Positions 58,700-64,000 of a DNA stretch of 64,000 nt are shown here, piece by piece (within the stretch, counting starts at the first letter, position 1; each line of letters begins with the position of its first letter). Location: assembly GCA_015680685.1 (NCBI GenBank), contig MNCI01023945.1:737982-801981 (forward strand), in the 5' to 3' direction. This stretch comes from Gnetum montanum (lineage: Eukaryota; Streptophyta; Gnetopsida; Gnetales; Gnetaceae). The notes under the pieces are model-generated. The model was given only the letters and a program-made list of their open reading frames with translations, made no database searches and was not told the origin of the DNA. A program made the translations under genes and the position numbers.

Positions 58700-61600
58700 A
58701 CATTATTAACAAATGGTAAAAGCATGTTATCCTATGAATCATAATTTTACCACCTTTGTATGATAAATGAATCTCTTGATATATGGGAGATGAGACCACT
58801 CAAAGCTTAGCCACCCATGGCCTTCTTAGGATCAAGTTGAAATCAGGTATCTCTTCAACCACTAGGAAATTGGTGGATGTGGAAAACTATTTTCCAGCTA
58901 GAAAGTTTAATGAGATGAAGCCTTAAATTGTAACCTATAACCCATTGAATGACTTGAGTCTAGAGGTAGAGGTCTCTTGGATGTTTAGTTAGGCTTAGTT
59001 TCTCAACAATGGTAAACAGTATCACATTAGTTGCTTCTCCATCATCTTCATGGACATGATGAACCTTATACTTGCTAGCACATATGGTAATGAGGAGAAT
59101 AAATTTTTACTTCATTGTCATGAAAGATGAATGTAGGTTGATGCTTTTTTTCTTGAAGTTGAGTTTGCTCAATGATAGAGTGAATGGATTCTTTGTTAGC
59201 AGGTGTGTCTTTGATCATAGGAATAGAGGTTAACATTTGAACTAGTGCATCTCTATGAGCAAAAGAAGTCATGATTAGATCATATAGGTTCAATGATGTG
59301 TTCTTTTGTTTCAAGAACTATTTAGCTTATTCCATTGTTGTGAGGAAATTATTTTCCTTTACATGTGATTTTTTAGCCTTGGTAGTTTTAATTTTCTCCA
59401 TTCTCCATAGAACTTTTGGCTCATGTCTTGGCACATGTTGCTTGGGCCCCTTGCTCATGCCTAGTTTGTGATTCTATCTTTATCAATTGGTTGATGCAGT
59501 TTGGGCAAGGGAGTTCATGGGTAGGAGTATAGGCTTCTGTGGGTCAACTTGTTTCCAATCCATTTGTTGTTGGCTACCTTCAATGGGCTTAGTTGTTGGT
59601 TTATTGACAAGTTATCTTTGTTGTCATTGTGATGGTGATTTATTGTTAATCGTTGAGTTATTGGCCACAACAAGTAAGCATTGGTCACAAGTTGTCATGG
59701 GTTTTTTTGTGGATGGTGGAGGCACTATAATAAAAAATGGTTCCCTAGCCTTAGAAGGATTGATAATACTTTGTTTGGGTTGTGATGTTGATGCCACTAA
59801 AGATGGAACATGTATAACAAAAGGCTTTTTAAAGACCACAAGTGGTGGTACTTGTATGATGAAGGATGTTCTGGGCTTTAGATTTTGAGGCCAAGTGTTA
59901 GCTAGTGGTACCTTGATGACAAGTAGTTATCTAGGAGGAATAAGATCATTTTGATGCTATGAATGAGGCTATGATATAAGAGTTATTATAGGCATTTGGA
60001 AAGTGAGGCTCATTCAACACCAACTCACCATGATCGATCATGCCTTAGAGATCATCCTTCAAGGCTAGGTGAAAATTAGTATCATGACCAGATAGATGGT
60101 GATAATGGCAAAACCTCTCAAGTTTAAAGTATTTTGGTAGTTTTGAATCATCTTTGGTTGCTACCATTAGGTCTCTAGCTAACTCACAAAGATGATCACC
60201 TCTCTTACAAGCTTCCTCAAATAGTTGCTTATGTTGAATATAATTGTCTTTAAGAAACTATTCAAAAAGCTCATAGGGCTTCATAGGCAACTTAGCATAC
60301 CTAATCCTATCCTTGTCCTTAAAATTTGGCCTTGGTTGGTTAGAAGTATATGATGTGGATGTTTGAGATGGGTCAAAAGATGTGTTGTGTTGTGGACATT
60401 TTCGCCTCTCTGCTTGTTTTGCATCTTTTGTTACTATGGCCATGGTTGTTTGCACTTGTTTGGTCTTATCCTTATCCCTCCTAGTATATTGGTTTTTGTA
60501 GGCCACATAGGTCGGATCATTATTAGTCTTGGTAGCCTCCTCAATGTTCTTAATTTATGAAAAGGCTTGGCTTAATGATAAAGATTCTAAGTAAAACTTG
60601 ATAAAATCATTGACTGCCACCTTGAAAATGGCTAGTAGATGGATTTTAGAGATGGGCTTTAGAATCTCATTAAGCATTTCATTCCATCTTTGAATGAACC
60701 TTTGGATTGGTTCAAGTAGCCCTTGTCTCACTTTCTTGAGTTGGTCCAATGTTGTATTTGGTCTTAAGTTATACCTAAATCTATTAATGAACTAGGTTAT
60801 CGAGTCATTAAAAGAAGAAATAGAGCCTCATAGTAAAGTTTGGTACTAGTCTAAAGCCTTTTCTTTTAGGGACATATGGAAAATCCATGAAAACAAATAT
60901 TAAGAATGGAAGGTAACAAGATGTGCATTAGGGTCTCCTTCACCATTGTATTTGGTGAAGTTTGTGATAGACATGCCCGCAAGTAATGTGATTTGGGAGA
61001 TGGTAGGATTGATGGGATAATTTTGGTATAAGTCTAGGACCTTCATCATTTACATTGTGCTAGTTTCAAGTATTCATAGCTTCTCAATTTGGTCCTAGAT
61101 CAATTGAAAGACTTAATTCAACCCTTGTGAAGCTATTGAGAACTGCACTTATGGTTTTTAAAGGGTTGGTGGTTATGAAATGGGTAACAGTATAGACTAA
61201 AGGGGTCATGTGACTACTTGTATAGGAGGATTAAAAAGAGAAAACAATGTTTGTATAGGGATATGAGGAACAAAGGGAGTATTGAAAACAAATGGGTTAT
61301 GTGATATGCATGGAATTTGCATTTCGAGAGAAGGACCAGCTAAAATTGTAAAAGGTTGGGACATGGGAGGAAATTATTGGCACAGGTTGAGACACTATAA
61401 AGAAAGGTTTTGAGGTGAATAGTGAAGTAAACAAGGAAGTGGGTTGGGAACTTGGGTTTGTAGAGGTTATACGGGGAGTTTGGTTCACTACTAAAGAAGG
61501 AAGACATAGAGTTAAACATTATCACCTCTAGAACAAATCATTACAAAATGTCCCCTAAGAACATATTTAGCTTCTAATAATCTTTGAACTTGTCGTAATC

Positions 61601-61951
61601 CTTTGGGTGAGATCCTAAACTAGCTTTATCACTTACTTTACTGTCATCATTTGTACTTACCAATTTTGCTAATAGGTGCATGTAGAATTCAGATAACTCA
61701 ATATAGTTGTATGATGAAGGGATGTATTCCTTTTCATCCTTTTGGATCAATTCATATTAATGCTTGGAGTTGAACTCCTTATGTGGGATGCATAAACTTG
61801 ATTGGATTTTTGTGCATATGAAGTTGTAAGATTTTTTGTCAATCTTTACATGAACCAGGTAAATTCCTAACTTCCTAAGAAACTGCCTACGCTCCATTAC
61901 AACTATGTCCTTAGCATCATATGCATGAGTGGATTACTTGTTTGAGACCAT
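58700..61951 (-). pseudogene. Element J: Ty3/gypsy gag and protease remnant
   Basis: A second gypsy lineage. Likely start MVSNK at 61951, followed at once by a stop. The Retrotrans_gag core is at 60555-60749 (RQGLLEPIQRFIQRWNEML). Then KLPMKPYELFE (60258-60300) and a zinc-knuckle-like FCHYHHLSGHDTNFHLALK (about 60060-60110). Protease-region IPDFNLILRRPWV lies at about 58820-58870. Many stops. No RT or integrase was found to the left, so it is truncated or a non-autonomous derivative. Confidence 0.65.
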
Positions 61952-62059
61952 GACAACAATGTCGCGTAGTAAGATAGTTGAAACAAAAGGCATAAAATAT
62001 AGGAGACTAGTTAATTGGTTACATGTGATAAGGTTTTAAAGATCTTTAACATCTTAAAC

Positions 62060-62350
62060 AAGTTATAAGCTTGCACCGTATAAGAATAATAGCGTATAAA
62101 GCCTACAAAGTGTAAGGCTTACAACATGTAAGATTGCAGTGTATAAGGAAGCAACATGTAAGAATTCATAGCATGTAAAGCTTACAGTGTGTGAAAGATG
62201 CAGCATGTAAGACTTCATAGCGTGTAAAACTTACAACATGTGAGATTGCAACATGTGAACGTTGTAGCATGTAAAACTTACAACATTTGAGATTGCAACA
62301 TGTGAATGTTGCAGTATGTAAGACTTAACAATGTGTAAAGCTTATAGCTT
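62060..62350. repeat. Short degenerate tandem repeats
   Basis: Alternating CTTACARCATGTRAGATTGCA and AACATGTGAAYGTTGCAG-like units with GTGTAAAGC variants, about 15-25 bp each. No ORF. Confidence 0.75.
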
Positions 62351-63099
62351 GTGTGAATGAAGCATACTGTTGACCTTTTGATATGTTAAAACCTTAAAAA
62401 AATGGAGAACAAAGGATGTTTGTATGGTTGTTATGTTTACAAGATAAGATTATGGACAAGGATTTTATAGAGCATTGGAAAGAACAAAGATTAAGATAAG
62501 GACTTCACAATAGGCATGGACAAGAACCTCATAAGCAAATCGGGAGTAAACGCAAAGGACTCAAGTACTCATAAGTAGAGTTGGGATTGCAAAAACTTAA
62601 GGGAGCATAGATGAATATGAAGAATTCAAGCTAGATGTGTCTATTTATATTAATTTTTATTGATGAATATTCTTGGATGTTTTGGCATATTTTGAAGTGT
62701 TTTTGGCTCATTTTGATGATTCTAGGAGGTTATAAGGTCTATGAGGACTTGTTTGGAAGCATTCGGAGGCTCTTAGCATTAAAACGAGCAGTTTCATTTT
62801 TAGCCCCTACAGAAGAGACATCTTTCCAAAGAAGTCTTCCAAAAATAACAAATGTCTCCCTAGAATTGAGACCAAATTCAAAAAGATGTATTTTAGGAAC
62901 AATAGACATCTTCATTGTGAAGAAGAAGTCTTCCTTGTGGAGAAGACATCTCTCTTGAATGGAAGTCTGATACAAAAAGATGTCTTTATCTTGAAGAAGA
63001 CATCTCCAGTGATCATTAGATAGCTGTTGCATGAATTCCAAGGTGATTTTGGAAACATTTAGGCTATAAGAAGATCTCCTTCTCTTGGGAAATGAGTAA

Positions 63100-63704
63100 G
63101 CTTGGAACATGATCAAGTGTCAACATCAAGCAATCAATGTTTACATATTCTATTATTCTTGTACTTCATTGTATTATCTTTTTTTTTTATTGTAAGTGGT
63201 TAAACTATGTTGTACTTTAAAGTACAAGGATTAGCAAAATTAGTTGCATCCTCTCTTTGTAATTTTAATTTCTCCTTTGTTGCCTTGCAGGGTTGATGTG
63301 CTTCTTGGGGGAAGGCATCGTTCTTGAGCTTGTCAGGATGTTGTGGGATTGAGTGTTGGTGTAGTGTCGCAACACTTCAGAGCAGAGCTCAAGTTGTAAA
63401 GGTTGTGGGATCCTAGAAACCACATTCTAAGCTTGTTGGAACTTTGTGGGGTTGAGTGGATTTGTGGCATAGAATCACTCCAAAGTAGAGCTTAGAGCTT
63501 GTACAAGGTGTGATACCCTTCAGACCACATTTGAGAGCAACAAAGTTTGGAGGTGTGCTAGTGAACTACCCTTTGAGTGTGGACTACCCAAGTTGGGAAA
63601 CCATGTTAAATTTGATGTGTGTGCTTTGTCTCAACGAATTTTTGATTTGGGAAACTTATTCATCCCCCCCACCCCCTCCCCGCCTCTAAGTTTAATGATC
63701 CTCA
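63100..63704 (+). mobile_element. Ty1/copia LTR, right part
   Basis: Ends in a C-rich stretch and GATCCTCA, two bases before a primer site at 63707. A C-rich end before AGTGGTATCA is common in plant copia LTRs. The left end was not located; it may lie near 62.6 kb. Confidence 0.5.
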
Positions 63705-63706
63705 AG

Positions 63707-63718
63707 TGGTATCAAAGA
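63707..63718 (+). promoter_or_regulatory. Initiator-Met tRNA primer-binding site (copia)
   Basis: TGGTATCAAAGA, the usual copia primer site with one or two changes from TGGTATCAGAGC. Confidence 0.65.
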
Positions 63719-63761
63719 TCAGTACTTCCTAATTGGAGTGTAACAACTCAGGAGTGAACAA

Positions 63762-64000
63762 ATGGAAGGAGGATCATACATCAAGTCAACAATGTTCAAT
63801 GGGATCACCTTTACATGTTGGAAGACTTAAACGCAAAAACTCTTTAAGTACACGAGGTTCATATTTTTGGCATTCAGCTTGGATGAATGCACTCAACCCA
63901 TCAACAACATTTTCAATAGCAAAGGTAAGAGTAAAGGTAAGAGTAAAGGTAAGCAATATAAACTTCCAAATTTTGATAAATTTTCTATGGAATGCTGGAT
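63762..64000 (+). pseudogene. Ty1/copia gag start, runs off the window
   Basis: MEGGSYIKSTMFNGITFTCW then KT and an in-frame TAA. The frame then continues to ...LPNFDKFSMECW at the edge. The F-(D/N)-G-x-x-(F/Y)-x-x-W-K pattern is typical of copia gag. A 12-bp repeat (AAGGTAAGAGTA, near 63920-63953) lies inside and encodes Gly/Lys/Ser repeats. Confidence 0.6.

Overview
The window looks like nuclear DNA of a seed plant with a large, repeat-rich genome. The one intact gene has short exons with plant-type splice sites and a 9.1-kb first intron. Almost everything else is decayed LTR retrotransposon, and the mutations fit C-to-T decay of methylated cytosines. A gymnosperm or another giant-genome plant is plausible, but the species cannot be read from the sequence.

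The real gene is on the minus strand at 42717-53365. It is an otubain-type (OTUB1-like) deubiquitinase with eight coding exons and 296 residues, an intact Asp92/Cys95/His288 catalytic set, an in-frame stop upstream of its ATG and a TATA box about 350 bp upstream. Intron 1 (44069-53200) holds a chromovirus-type Ty3/gypsy remnant (45.1-48.5 kb) in the same orientation. Intron 2 appears to be a GC-AG intron.

Downstream of the gene lies an inverted, diverged copy of its 3' end. The last part of exon 8 plus about 1.2 kb of 3' flank reappears on the plus strand at 30775-30842 and 39334-40565. Its exon 8 is split by an 8.5-kb LTR element (30843-39333) with a 5-bp target duplication, and cut on the left by another element (LTR 29899-30774). 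The gene and its broken copy therefore lie tail to tail.

The left half (1-39.3 kb) is mostly one Athila-like Ty3/gypsy family. Its layout is LTR, tRNA-Asp-like primer site, gag, protease, RT, RNase H, integrase, an internal polypurine tract, a spacer of about 2 kb with its own TATA box, a third long ORF, a terminal polypurine tract and LTR. I call the copies H (1-895, +), A (about 8.3-22.3 kb, -), G (22.3-23.3 kb, -), C (23.3-26.4 kb, +, with an assembly gap), E (26.4-30.8 kb, -) and F (30843-39333, -). F is complete at both ends but has lost pol.

The right end (53.7-64 kb) holds four related things: tRNA-derived SINE-like repeats (other copies lie near 1 kb and 40.6 kb), small tandem repeats, a second Ty3/gypsy gag-protease remnant (about 58.7-61.95 kb, -), and the start of a Ty1/copia element (+) running off the window. 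No rRNA, functional tRNA or CRISPR array was seen. AT-rich stretches at about 3.0-8.3 kb, 49.6-53.2 kb and 56.4-58.2 kb hold no gene I can support.
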